Positions 1 through 7,224 of a stretch of 13,007 bases of DNA are shown here, piece after piece; the stretch's first letter is position 1, and each line of letters opens with the position of its first letter. Made by a program: the position numbers and the translations under genes. The DNA comes from Sanchytrium tribonematis (lineage: Eukaryota > Sanchytriomycota > Sanchytriomycetes > Sanchytriales > Sanchytriaceae). The stretch is from contig JADGIG010000003.1 of NCBI GenBank assembly GCA_018985235.1, forward strand, positions 64,001 through 77,007. The letters are read 5' to 3'. The notes beneath the pieces are model-generated. The model was not told where the DNA came from. It made no database searches and saw only the letters and a program-made list of their open reading frames with translations.

Positions 1-417
1 GACAAATTTAGTTGCTGAGATCGCTGCGTAGTCTACCGGTGTTAAAACTCCGCTATTCATTTGGAAAATTTGAAGCGAATCTGAAGCAATAACTGTTACG
101 AACTTTCCACATAACTTGACGTCAATGAAATCCAACGCAAAATTATACCATCTATCTTGATATAAGGATACCGATTGACAGACAGATTTAAATAAAATAT
201 CATTATTGAAAGTTGATATACCATAGCCGGCACCGGTTGAACAACTTCCATCTAGATGCCCTAAGATATTATAGTTTGCGTCAAATTTCCAGACTGTGTT
301 CTCCGAAAACGGGGACCCAATGAAGATTGTGTTGTTTTGTAATGCTGCTGTGGTCCACCCATACAATCCTCCATTAACAGTTTGAGAAGAACAGGAGCTT
401 TTTAAAAGTTTAAACAT
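1..417 (-). CDS. Unidentified protein, beta-propeller-like N-terminal part (runs off the left edge)
   Basis: An open frame on the minus strand begins at the ATG at 415-417 and stays open for 139 codons to the window edge, so the C-terminus is missing. The frame is also open upstream to 474, where an in-frame TAG lies at 475-477, but there is no earlier ATG. The protein has no signal peptide. It shows short beta-strand stretches with spaced Gly and aromatic residues: 'GLYGWTTAALQNNTIFIGSP', then 'VWKFD', and later 'GAGYGISTFNNDILF'. These look like two successive blades of a propeller, loosely like FG-GAP or WD-type blades. I do not recognise the family. It lies in tandem behind the next gene, with only 29 bases between that gene's stop and this ATG. 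The reading frame is well supported; the function is unknown. Confidence 0.6.
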   Translation of the reverse strand, partial: MFKLLKSSCSSQTVNGGLYGWTTAALQNNTIFIGSPFSENTVWKFDANYNILGHLDGSCSTGAGYGISTFNNDILFKSVCQSVSLYQDRWYNFALDFIDVKLCGKFVTVIASDSLQIFQMNSGVLTPVDYAAISATKFV

Positions 418-446
418 CAAACTAACTTGACCTAATTTTGAAACAT

Positions 447-1106
447 TTACTTTTTCTTTAACAAAGCAGCTCTTCTAGAATACGTTCTTGGTGCGGGTTT
501 TTTTTGGGTCTCGTCTGTTCTCTTCTTTTTAATAGGTATATCAACAGATGCGAGTGATGTTCTTTTTAAAGGTATTGAATTTGCCACTTCTGAATCAGAG
601 CTGGTGGGTGGCACCGCAGTTTTTTTTGAAGTTTTTTTCTTGGACACCGCTTTAGATTTAGCCTTGACATTTTTAGACTTGCTGGAATGCGAATCTTTGA
701 TGTTCGGCGAAATTGTTGATTTTACATCAAGCGGTGACTCCAATGCCTTGTTTTCAAACTGATCTGTTTGTATAAATTGTTCCTTATGGTCATATTCAGC
801 TTGAGCAAATTGTTCTTTCGAAAAGACTTCATGCTGAATATATTGATCTTTCTGATCTAAATCTGTCTGAACGTTCTGATCATAATAAACATTCTCAATT
901 GTCATAGTACCCGCACTTTTAATCTCTTTTAGATTTTCGTCCCTCGTGTTCAATGTCTTGGGTTGAATTTTGCCTCTGTTTTCGTCGATAAATTCTTTCA
1001 CATATTGTGAAAGTTGTGAATTATCAATAAAAATCTGCTCAAAAGTCACTTTCTTCAAGGATGCGGGCATTTCTTTAAAAATTGAATTGAGATGTTTTGT
1101 TGCCAT
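447..1106 (-). CDS. Unidentified basic, low-complexity protein with four 11-residue repeats
   Basis: 219 residues from the ATG at 1104-1106 to a TAA. I do not recognise the family. Residues 1-60 look foldable and helical. Residues 75-118 consist of four tandem 11-residue units with the pattern [YK]-[DE]-Q-[NYF]-[VIA]-Q-x-[DE]-x-x-x. From about residue 140 the chain is Lys/Ser/Thr-rich and disordered, with basic clusters such as 'KKKTSKK', 'PIKKKR' and a C-terminal 'YSRRAALLKKK' that resemble nuclear localisation or nucleic-acid-binding tails. A nuclear or chromatin role is therefore an inference from composition only. A TATATA stretch lies 23 bases upstream of the ATG. The gene sits 65 bases downstream of the PHB1 stop, on the same strand. 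Confidence 0.7.
   Translation of the reverse strand: MATKHLNSIFKEMPASLKKVTFEQIFIDNSQLSQYVKEFIDENRGKIQPKTLNTRDENLKEIKSAGTMTIENVYYDQNVQTDLDQKDQYIQHEVFSKEQFAQAEYDHKEQFIQTDQFENKALESPLDVKSTISPNIKDSHSSKSKNVKAKSKAVSKKKTSKKTAVPPTSSDSEVANSIPLKRTSLASVDIPIKKKRTDETQKKPAPRTYSRRAALLKKK
753..884 (-). repeat. Four tandem 33-base units encoding an 11-residue repeat
   Basis: Codons 75-118 of the unidentified basic protein divide exactly into four 11-residue units: 75-85 (YDQNVQTDLDQ), 86-96 (KDQYIQHEVFS), 97-107 (KEQFAQAEYDH) and 108-118 (KEQFIQTDQFE). The shared core is acidic-Gln-aromatic-hydrophobic-Gln. The DNA units have diverged at many third positions, so the duplication is old and the protein pattern appears to be maintained. 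An 11-residue period fits a hendecad coiled coil, although the many Gln residues leave other structures open. Confidence 0.75.
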
Positions 1107-1128
1107 TTGTTGATGCCAAACGAGGGAA

Positions 1129-1134
1129 TATATA
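1129..1134 (-). promoter_or_regulatory. TATA-like element upstream of the basic-protein gene
   Basis: TATATA lies 23 bases before the ATG at 1106, inside a 65-base spacer that is very AT-rich (it also holds an A7-TTTA-T6 run). TATA-like sequences arise easily by chance in such DNA, and the transcription start is unknown. Confidence 0.25.
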
Positions 1135-1171
1135 AAAAAATTTATTTTTTAGACTCTTTCGAAGTGTGAGA

Positions 1172-2018
1172 TTATAAACCTTTCACGTTCATTAGAAAAT
1201 TGGATCCTTGACCAGTTGGGAGAAATGTCACATCGCCGCTCTTACTTAAAGTCTCTGCTATAGATCTACTTGTATCAATTTTTCTCAATTGTACCAAGCC
1301 CTCGCCTGATTTTTCCAAAGCCAAACTGATGAGCTTAGCAGCCTCAGCTTCGCCCTCAGCTCTTACAATGTTTGCCAATTTTTCTTGCTCTGCTTTTTCA
1401 ACAATAAATTTTGCCCTTTCTGCTTCTACGTAAATAATGAGTACCTTGTTGAGCAATTTGCTTCTGCTCTACTGCTTCAGTAAACTCTTTTCCAAATACC
1501 ATGTGTGTAATAGATACATCTTCTAGAATGATGGAAAATTCTCTAGCTCTATCTACAAGTTGTGCTCGAATAGCTTCAGAAACTTCCTCCCGCTGAGTTA
1601 TTAATTGAGAAGCGTCATATTGAGCAACAACAGATTTAAGCACTTCATTACCAATAGAAGGAAGAACCCTTTCGTTATAATCAGTTCCTAGGGTCTGGTA
1701 AATTACTGAAAGTTTGCTAATTTCAGGTCGATGTAAAACTCGTAATGAAACACTGACATTTTGCAAATCTCTGCTACCTGTGACAGTGGAAATCATTCTG
1801 GGTTGTATTTTCGCATCAAAAAGTACCACTTTTTGTAAAAACGGAACTAAGAAGTGAGTGCCTTCTTCAGATATTGTTGGTAACACTCCCCTTAGTCTAT
1901 CGAATGTGACTGCTCTATAGCCACCCGGAACATCAAATATACTTGATTGTATAGCACTGGCTGTAATACCTAACGTGATTGCAAACTTTCCGAAACGATC
2001 GAGCAATTTCGCGTTCAT
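1172..2018 (-). CDS. PHB1: Prohibitin 1 (two exons: 2018-1445 and 1425-1172)
   Basis: Prohibitin 1 pairs with Phb2 to form the ring complex of the mitochondrial inner membrane, which supports cristae and chaperones or stabilises membrane proteins there. Joining exons 2018-1445 and 1425-1172 gives 275 residues, close to the 287 of yeast Phb1. Visible in order are a hydrophobic N-terminal anchor (about residues 10-30), the SPFH/PHB core with 'EGTHFLVPFLQK', 'LRVLHRPE' and 'ERVLPSIGNEVLKSVVAQYD', and the helical segment 'EAVEQKQIAQQ' that continues into 'EAERAKFIVEKAEQE' and 'RAEGEAEAAKLI'. The two halves lie in different frames. Removing 19 bases (1426-1444) joins them at exactly the conserved QQ-E-AER position. 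I start at the ATG at 2016-2018, because the open frame upstream of it begins only with TTG. The exon sequence is intact up to a TAA stop. Confidence 0.93.
1426..1444 (-). other. Candidate 19-base GT-AG intron in PHB1
   Basis: Read on the minus strand the segment is GTACTCATTATTTACGTAG. The upstream exon ends CAA CAA G and the downstream exon starts AA GCA GAA AGG, so splicing gives Q-Q-E-A-E-R, matching prohibitin (yeast QQDAER, human QQEAER). It is a phase 1 intron. Without removal the first frame ends soon after at 1398, with about 15 unrelated residues. The donor GTACTC is not the usual yeast GTATGT, and there is no TACTAAC branch site. CTCAT and TTTAC are possible loose branch sequences. 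Alternatives are a +1 frameshift that would add six residues (VLIIYV), or a sequence error. Confidence 0.7.
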
Positions 2019-2056
2019 CTCCAATGTTTCGCACAATTGTCGCAATTTAGGAAAAA

Positions 2057-2434
2057 TTATTTTATTTTAAGCCATCTCGGATTCAACTTTTTAGCTGTCT
2101 TGCCGTTACATCTTCTGCGTCCTCCATTTACCGGAAGACCATATTTAAATTTCAAGCCCCGAATTGTATTCATTTGAACCTCTTTAATAATGTTGCTTTG
2201 TACATTTCTTTTCAAATCACCTTCTAGTGTTAAATTTGATAAATGATTCGAAATTTTCTGGACCTCGCTTTCTTCCAAAGAACCAATAGTGAGCTTAGGA
2301 GCGATGGTCAAAGCAGCGCAAATCTCTTTACCTTTAGCTTGCCCAATTCCATATATACGACTGAGCCCATAATAAACAAAATCTGTTTTGGGTATGGTTA
2401 CGCCTAATAGTCTAATGGTAGCGTTTGTTGCCAT
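2057..2434 (-). CDS. SWS2: Mitochondrial small-subunit ribosomal protein uS13m
   Basis: 125 residues from the ATG at 2432-2434; an upstream GTG in the same frame is not used as the start. The protein belongs to the uS13 family, which sits in the head of the small ribosomal subunit and contacts the P-site tRNA and large-subunit bridges. Family marks are the N-terminal 'GLSRIYGIGQAKGKEIC' helix-turn segment (about residues 23-39), a helical middle, and the basic C-terminal tail 'GLPVNGGRRRCNGKTAKKL', equivalent to the bacterial RGLPVRGQRT tail. Yeast Sws2 is 143 residues, so this is a compact form. No cytosolic uS13 features are seen, which supports the mitochondrial assignment. Its start codon faces that of GPI10 across only 20 bases, so the two promoters must overlap each other or the coding regions. 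Confidence 0.9.
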   Translation of the reverse strand: MATNATIRLLGVTIPKTDFVYYGLSRIYGIGQAKGKEICAALTIAPKLTIGSLEESEVQKISNHLSNLTLEGDLKRNVQSNIIKEVQMNTIRGLKFKYGLPVNGGRRRCNGKTAKKLNPRWLKIK

Positions 2435-2454
2435 TAATTTTTGTATCACCCTTT
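2435..2454. promoter_or_regulatory. 20-base spacer between divergent start codons of uS13m and GPI10
   Basis: The ATG codons at 2434 (minus) and 2455 (plus) are separated by 20 bases: TAATTTTTGTATCACCCTTT. This leaves no room for two conventional promoters, so each promoter probably lies partly in the opposite gene's coding sequence. No specific factor site can be named. Confidence 0.5.
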
Positions 2455-3765
2455 ATGAAACTATACAGTCAAATCATACTCATTTTTTTCTTGGCAACTT
2501 TTATTGTCAACAAGACGTGGTTTGTTCCCGACGAGCATTTTCAAAGCATCCAATTGGCATACACAAGAGTCTATAGTATTGGAGAGACAGTGTGGGAATT
2601 CGATGACGCGATTCGATCTGGGCTATTTTACGGCCTATATGAGTATTATTTAAGAGTCTTACAATATTTACACATAGACACTACATTTATGATAAACGAA
2701 TTCCCAAGAGTAATAACTTTTAGTTTAATGATTTATGTACAAGAAAAACGAATAAAACATAACCCACTTATATTATTTCATTGGATGCATTTATTCATGG
2801 GCCCCCGAACTCTAGTCAACACTATGGAATATATTATTTACACAGGCTCTATAAATTCCAAATGGTTTTATCCACTAATGAGCCTTGGTTGTATAATACG
2901 CCCTACTTTGGGAATATTTTACTTCCCTATTTTTTTAAATCAAGTCCGTGAAGATCTGAAGTGTGTTTTCAATTGGATTTTTTGGGGAACTGCATCCTTC
3001 GGATTTTCAATTTTAATCGATACTTACTATTATCAGCGATGGACCAGTTCGATTTGGAATTTTTTTAATTTCAATGTGGTGCACAATTTTTCAGAATTTT
3101 ATGGAACTCATAACGGATTATGGTATATAACATCAGCGCTACCCACCCTTTTAGGTGGCTGCATCATATATTTCATTGTAGGTTTATTTAAAGTATCCAG
3201 AAAGGATATTTTTTATATTTCCATTCCGTTGCTAATATTTAGCTTAATGAAGCATAAAGAGTTTCGTTTCCTATATCCTCACATGGACAAATATCTTGAC
3301 ATTGCGCTTGTGGGGTACAATGCTTTACCAAACAAGCATTTGAAAATTGTCTCTCAAATTGTTAATATTTTTTTAATTCTGTTATTTTGCTTTGTGCACC
3401 AAAGTGGAATTTATGCAGCATTTGACATTCTCAAGTTTGAAAATATTAGCACGCTGATGATTTTTGCACCTTGTTATTCATTTCCAGGTCAATCTTATCT
3501 TCATTCAAATATTAGCATCATACCACTCCGCTGTGATCCACCACACATGTCCCTTGTATTGCCACAGCAAGAAGATTATTACAGTGATCCAGCCAGCAAA
3601 ACAAAAATGTTTTTAGAGCAACACAAGCCAAGTCATGTTTTAAAGTTTTCGAATTTAAAATTGGATTTACAAGATTTCTCCTTAAAGTATTCGATTTTTA
3701 ACAGCTATTTTCATGATGATAGCAGAAGGCTTGGTGATGTGGAAATTTGGGTAAGAAAGGACTAA
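2455..3765 (+). CDS. GPI10: GPI mannosyltransferase 3 (adds the third mannose of the GPI anchor)
   Basis: An ER membrane glycosyltransferase of family GT22 (PIG-B/Gpi10), which transfers the third mannose from dolichol-phosphate mannose to the GPI precursor; the ethanolamine phosphate that links to protein is later added to that mannose. 436 residues from the ATG at 2455; an upstream TTG frame is not used. An N-terminal membrane segment (residues 7-19) leads into the lumenal acidic motif 'PDE' (25-27) and 'WEFDDAIRSGLF', typical of PIG-B. Many hydrophobic segments follow. The GT22 'HKEFRFLYP' motif is at residues 267-275. The C-terminal part keeps the PIG-B-like Cys-containing stretch ('APCYSFPGQSYLH'). 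It is shorter than yeast Gpi10 (616). Smp3/PIG-Z is a less likely alternative because of the C-terminal features. The stop lies 2 bases from the stop of the convergent acyltransferase gene. Confidence 0.88.
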   Translation: MKLYSQIILIFFLATFIVNKTWFVPDEHFQSIQLAYTRVYSIGETVWEFDDAIRSGLFYGLYEYYLRVLQYLHIDTTFMINEFPRVITFSLMIYVQEKRIKHNPLILFHWMHLFMGPRTLVNTMEYIIYTGSINSKWFYPLMSLGCIIRPTLGIFYFPIFLNQVREDLKCVFNWIFWGTASFGFSILIDTYYYQRWTSSIWNFFNFNVVHNFSEFYGTHNGLWYITSALPTLLGGCIIYFIVGLFKVSRKDIFYISIPLLIFSLMKHKEFRFLYPHMDKYLDIALVGYNALPNKHLKIVSQIVNIFLILLFCFVHQSGIYAAFDILKFENISTLMIFAPCYSFPGQSYLHSNISIIPLRCDPPHMSLVLPQQEDYYSDPASKTKMFLEQHKPSHVLKFSNLKLDLQDFSLKYSIFNSYFHDDSRRLGDVEIWVRKD

Positions 3766-3767
3766 AT

Positions 3768-4706
3768 CTAAACATCTTTATTATAAATAAGCTCATAGGC
3801 TTTACCGTAAGTAATTTTATCCTGTAAGAATTGATTGTAAATCAATTGATTACTACGGGATGTGGCATACATTGGCAAGGACAATTTATCTGCAATAAAC
3901 ATCTGAACATTTTCTGCATAAATAACTGGATCCCTTTTTTCCAGATCATTAGGGTAATAAAGCGGATATAATGTAACTTTGCAGGAATGAGAAAATTCGC
4001 ACAGCATTCGGAACAGCCAGTATGAGAAATTTATACTTTCAAAAGCGGGTGAAAAGTTTTTGTATTGATACTCAAAAGTCATTGGTAAAACAGCAATTCC
4101 TGGAACAAACGCACCCGTTTTAAAAGAAATTACATAATAGCCATTTGTTGTTGTAGCTTCAGGAAATACAGCTATATTTGGTCCAGGAAAATCGAGACAT
4201 TTAGAAAGTAATTTTGAAACCCCATTTTGTTCTTTGGCAATGAAAATGCACTGCAATTTTTTGGCAATTCTCCCAAAGAAAGGAATTTTTTGCAAGTCTG
4301 AGCGGCAAAGAAACGCGGGCATATCATCACTAGAAACGATCATCAATAAATAATCTATTATGCTGATATGATTTGACACTACAAAACGACTTTGAACCTT
4401 GTCTTTTCGATAGTCTTCGATTTTGATTTTCCAAAAACCAAATATGAATAGTAAAAGCCTTGCACTCAATTTGCATGATTTCGCAAATAGTCTGTAAGTA
4501 AACGAGTTAAATTTCATTGGTAAAAAACTAAGTAAATAAGGCGGCAAAACAGCAAATGGCATCAAAGACATTTTAGGAATGATTCCTAAACTACCCAAGA
4601 AGATTTTACAACTCTTTAATAAAGATAGTCTTTCATTAGGTCTATAAAATGGTAGAACGTGTAAGGAATTAGCTAGTTCTCTGGAATACTTATTTTGAAA
4701 TTCCAT
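3768..4706 (-). CDS. Membrane lysophospholipid/lysophosphatidate acyltransferase (PlsC type)
   Basis: 312 residues from the ATG at 4704-4706. A membrane acyltransferase of the PlsC/LPLAT family, which moves an acyl group from acyl-CoA to a lysophospholipid, probably at the ER or lipid droplets. The catalytic block I NH-x4-D is intact (N112-H113 to D118, 'SNHISIID'). Block II is around 'CIFIAKEQ' (153-160). Block III is 'FPEATTTNG' (181-189), where the usual FPEG Gly is Ala. Block IV is around 'GIAVLPMTFEYQ'. Two hydrophobic stretches (about 40-65 and 82-95) could anchor it. The 'TTTNG' form resembles LPCAT/LPEAT/AUP1 and yeast Loa1/Vps66-type enzymes more than Slc1, but the exact substrate cannot be told from sequence. 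Two short upstream ORFs lie in its 149-base leader. Confidence 0.82.
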   Translation of the reverse strand: MEFQNKYSRELANSLHVLPFYRPNERLSLLKSCKIFLGSLGIIPKMSLMPFAVLPPYLLSFLPMKFNSFTYRLFAKSCKLSARLLLFIFGFWKIKIEDYRKDKVQSRFVVSNHISIIDYLLMIVSSDDMPAFLCRSDLQKIPFFGRIAKKLQCIFIAKEQNGVSKLLSKCLDFPGPNIAVFPEATTTNGYYVISFKTGAFVPGIAVLPMTFEYQYKNFSPAFESINFSYWLFRMLCEFSHSCKVTLYPLYYPNDLEKRDPVIYAENVQMFIADKLSLPMYATSRSNQLIYNQFLQDKITYGKAYELIYNKDV

Positions 4707-4717
4707 GGTATATTGTT

Positions 4718-4744
4718 TTATGTTAGACAAAGGAGAATGGACAT
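4718..4744 (-). other. Upstream ORF 2 of the acyltransferase gene (8 codons)
   Basis: ATG at 4742-4744 opens MSILLCLT followed by TAA, ending 11 bases before the acyltransferase ATG. With upstream ORF 1 it makes two short frames in one leader, a pattern that can reduce translation of the main frame. This is inferred from position only. Confidence 0.3.
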
Positions 4745-4788
4745 TTTCACGATTTTTGTATAGGCGCTCAAATTAAAAGTTTTTTGAT

Positions 4789-4830
4789 TTATTTTAATTG
4801 ATCTATCAAAATAGATTGTGCCTCGTTCAT
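4789..4830 (-). other. Upstream ORF 1 of the acyltransferase gene (13 codons)
   Basis: ATG at 4828-4830 opens a 13-residue frame (MNEAQSILIDQLK) ending in TAA, 83 bases before the acyltransferase ATG. It would matter for translation only if transcription starts upstream of it, which is unknown. Its 3' part overlaps a perfect ATCTAT-CAAA-ATAGAT inverted repeat (4801-4816). Confidence 0.3.
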
Positions 4831-4855
4831 GTGTCTCAAAAGCACAATAGCAAAA

Positions 4856-7120
4856 CTACATTAAGAACGTAAACCTTGGATCTAAGTTTTCTTTCTTTCG
4901 AGAAAAAGTTTTCAAACAATCTATCAGTTTTTCGCTACTACTCTTTTGTGTGCTAGTGTCCATTTCCTTCACTGGAGAAATTGAGCTATCTGGTCCAAAA
5001 CTAACTCTTTTCGAAGACTTTACTATGACGGGTGAATCTGCAACAAATAAGTCAACGTTGTTTGGAGAGAAATTAGAATCCGACGGTTCGACACTTCTTT
5101 TCGTCCGTTTGTGGACTGAAGTATCAGAGTCTATCGATTGACGCTTCGAACTTTTCGATTCTGGGGTGATACTACCTCCAAATTGTCTACAAACGGACTT
5201 TGAAAATCCGACATCCTTGATGATTGTGTAAATAAAGTTGTACATATCAGGCCTTTCTTTAAGCATTCCAATCAGCTGATTATCATTTTTGTAGTGCTTC
5301 AAAACATTTTTCAAAATTTCTTCATCAGGATTTAGGAAGGCACAATTAGAAATAAACTTCAGCACAGTATAGCGTTCAGTTGTTTCTAAATTGAGACCAG
5401 CGGATATAGATCCAGAAAATGCTAAAATAATTCCCAGAGATTCATTCTTATTTCCGTTAATATTTGATAACTTGGTTTGCTCTACTGTTAAGAACGAATT
5501 CAAACGGTCGAAAAATTTAAAAACTTCAGCTCGGAAATTTAGTGCGCCTCTTGGGTGCAAGAAATAATTACAATCATCAGGATTGTCAAAGCAGACAGCG
5601 AAATCGTTCTTTACAAGATAGGAAAAAGACTTTGCTGCAAACCAAGACATGTTTTCAGTAAGTTTTTTCACAATTTGAATCATCTGGCTTTCCCACTTTG
5701 CGGGAATGACACACTTCTGTCGAATTGAACTCATAAGCTTACACCAAGCTTCGGTTATTGATTTTGAATAAGGCACCTGAGCGTTGGGAATACCACTAGC
5801 TTTTTGTATCCACAATATTGGGAATGCGGCAATCTCCAAAATGCAATCGTTACTAGAAAAGCTATCAGACATGTCTTTTTGCTCCAAAAACTCCGAAATC
5901 CTGATGGCTAATAGATTCCATACCATCAAACAGTTTGAAATATGGACAGGTGATTGATCTGAGGCAGTATAGATATCTAGTACTCCTGCCAGAGCGGAAT
6001 AATTGTCAAGTGCAAATAAATTAGATTGAGCAGCTGTAAAGCAAGCATCAAATAAATTTTTTGCTTCCATAGAAAATCTTTCAAACATCAAACCTGATTT
6101 TTGTAGCAAAATCGTGAAAATGGCAACTACTGGCGTGATGGCCAAGTTCGAGAGCTTCTCTGCTCTATAAATTGCAAAATTTTCTCTATTTTTAGCCGAT
6201 AATCTAAACTTTTGCGAAGCCAAAATTGTTGAGTCCATGCTTATTAAAAACACTTTTAAAAAGACAGTCTTAAAAACTACGTCGTTGACATTGCTCAATT
6301 CGGACCCGACCTTAAGAAATAGATTCTGCACAAGATCAATTATCGTTTGAGAAGGATGAATTAATTTCGAAGTCCTCTCTGATAAGAAATTAGTCATTGC
6401 TTGATATGCGTCAATATATGATCTAGATATTAATTTGGGATTCACTAAACTATTGATTTCTTCAGGTTTCAGCTCTGGAATACCAGATAGACTTTCAAAA
6501 AATATATCGCATAGTTGGGGCATTCGCTTCTCCAGAAAATCTGAATTGAATTTAGGAAACCGACAAAGCACACTGGTATTTTCGGTTATTGGATTAAAAA
6601 TTTCTTTAATAGTATCTTCTGAATCTTTGACAGTGTTTCCTCTGACTATAGCGGTGATGCAAAATCCTACATGCTTTGGCGAATAATTTAATAAGCTTTT
6701 TAAAAATGTAATTATCAAAGAATCCCAATGATCTTCTAGTTCATGCACCACAGAGCAAAGCCTTATCCAGGTTGGTATAATCACAGTAACACTTTTTTTG
6801 ATACCTGGAATAAAAGGAACTTGGCAAAGTGCAATTTTCTTCTCCGATAGCTGATTTTGCTCCTTTAAAGCCAGAATAAACAGAGACCAAGATTGAAGAG
6901 CTAAGCTAATATTTTCGAATGTTTTGGCGTTAAAGACATTTTGAATTTCCTTTAGCATCTGATTTAATAGTATTTTGTCTGCAAGAATATTTTCCCTTTG
7001 CAAATATATTTTAAGACCCCATAATTTGATTTTGTCTTGTAAGTTAGATGGAGCATATTTAACTTCAAACGATTTTCTATAAACATGGTCCCAATTGCAC
7101 CAAAGTTCATCTATTGACAT
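4856..7120 (-). CDS. Rif1-like telomere/replication-timing protein (tentative)
   Basis: 754 residues from the ATG at 7118-7120 to a TAG. Residues 1 to about 640 are predicted as helical repeats with spaced Trp/Leu, for example 'SLALQSWSLFILAL' and 'VIIPTWIRLCSVV', like the HEAT array of the Rif1 N-terminal domain. The tail from about residue 650 is Ser/Lys-rich with NLS-like clusters ('HKRTKRS') and holds 'KRVSF' (704-708), a good match to the RVxF docking site for protein phosphatase 1. Rif1 recruits PP1 to counter DDK at replication origins and limits telomere lengthening. The combination of HEAT array, NLS and RVxF is why I propose Rif1, but no single motif is diagnostic. At 754 residues it would be much shorter than known Rif1 proteins, and the docking site is C-terminal. 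Another nuclear HEAT-repeat PP1 partner is possible. A 12-base palindrome lies 37 bases upstream of the ATG. Confidence 0.5.
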   Translation of the reverse strand: MSIDELWCNWDHVYRKSFEVKYAPSNLQDKIKLWGLKIYLQRENILADKILLNQMLKEIQNVFNAKTFENISLALQSWSLFILALKEQNQLSEKKIALCQVPFIPGIKKSVTVIIPTWIRLCSVVHELEDHWDSLIITFLKSLLNYSPKHVGFCITAIVRGNTVKDSEDTIKEIFNPITENTSVLCRFPKFNSDFLEKRMPQLCDIFFESLSGIPELKPEEINSLVNPKLISRSYIDAYQAMTNFLSERTSKLIHPSQTIIDLVQNLFLKVGSELSNVNDVVFKTVFLKVFLISMDSTILASQKFRLSAKNRENFAIYRAEKLSNLAITPVVAIFTILLQKSGLMFERFSMEAKNLFDACFTAAQSNLFALDNYSALAGVLDIYTASDQSPVHISNCLMVWNLLAIRISEFLEQKDMSDSFSSNDCILEIAAFPILWIQKASGIPNAQVPYSKSITEAWCKLMSSIRQKCVIPAKWESQMIQIVKKLTENMSWFAAKSFSYLVKNDFAVCFDNPDDCNYFLHPRGALNFRAEVFKFFDRLNSFLTVEQTKLSNINGNKNESLGIILAFSGSISAGLNLETTERYTVLKFISNCAFLNPDEEILKNVLKHYKNDNQLIGMLKERPDMYNFIYTIIKDVGFSKSVCRQFGGSITPESKSSKRQSIDSDTSVHKRTKRSVEPSDSNFSPNNVDLFVADSPVIVKSSKRVSFGPDSSISPVKEMDTSTQKSSSEKLIDCLKTFSRKKENLDPRFTFLM

Positions 7121-7156
7121 CTCAATGGTTGACCCTTGTTTTGCTGCAAGTAAGAA

Positions 7157-7168
7157 ATTGAATTCAAT
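7157..7168. repeat. 12-base perfect palindrome upstream of the Rif1-like gene
   Basis: ATTGAATTCAAT is its own reverse complement and lies in the 104-base spacer between the Rif1-like ATG (7120) and the ATP15 stop (7225). It could bind a dimeric factor, or be chance in AT-rich DNA. Confidence 0.35.
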
Positions 7169-7224
7169 CTCGATACCCTGCTGTTAAATAAAGCTGCTTT
7201 GCGAATTTAGACAATTATAATGAT

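Noticed and set aside
1423-1444. A 22-base version of the PHB1 intron, using the next AG
   Set aside because: It would also restore frame but gives Q-Q-A-E-R, one residue short of the conserved Q-Q-E-A-E-R. The 19-base version fits exactly.
1398-2045. PHB1 as a truncated 215-codon frame or a pseudogene
   Set aside because: The C-terminal half continues in another frame with full conservation, and precise removal of 19 bases restores the family sequence, so an intron is the better reading. The extra N-terminal codons begin with TTG; the ATG at 2018 fits the family start.
4801-4816. ATCTAT-CAAA-ATAGAT hairpin as a terminator or RNA element
   Set aside because: The 6-base AT-rich stem is too weak, and such repeats are expected in AT-rich spacers.
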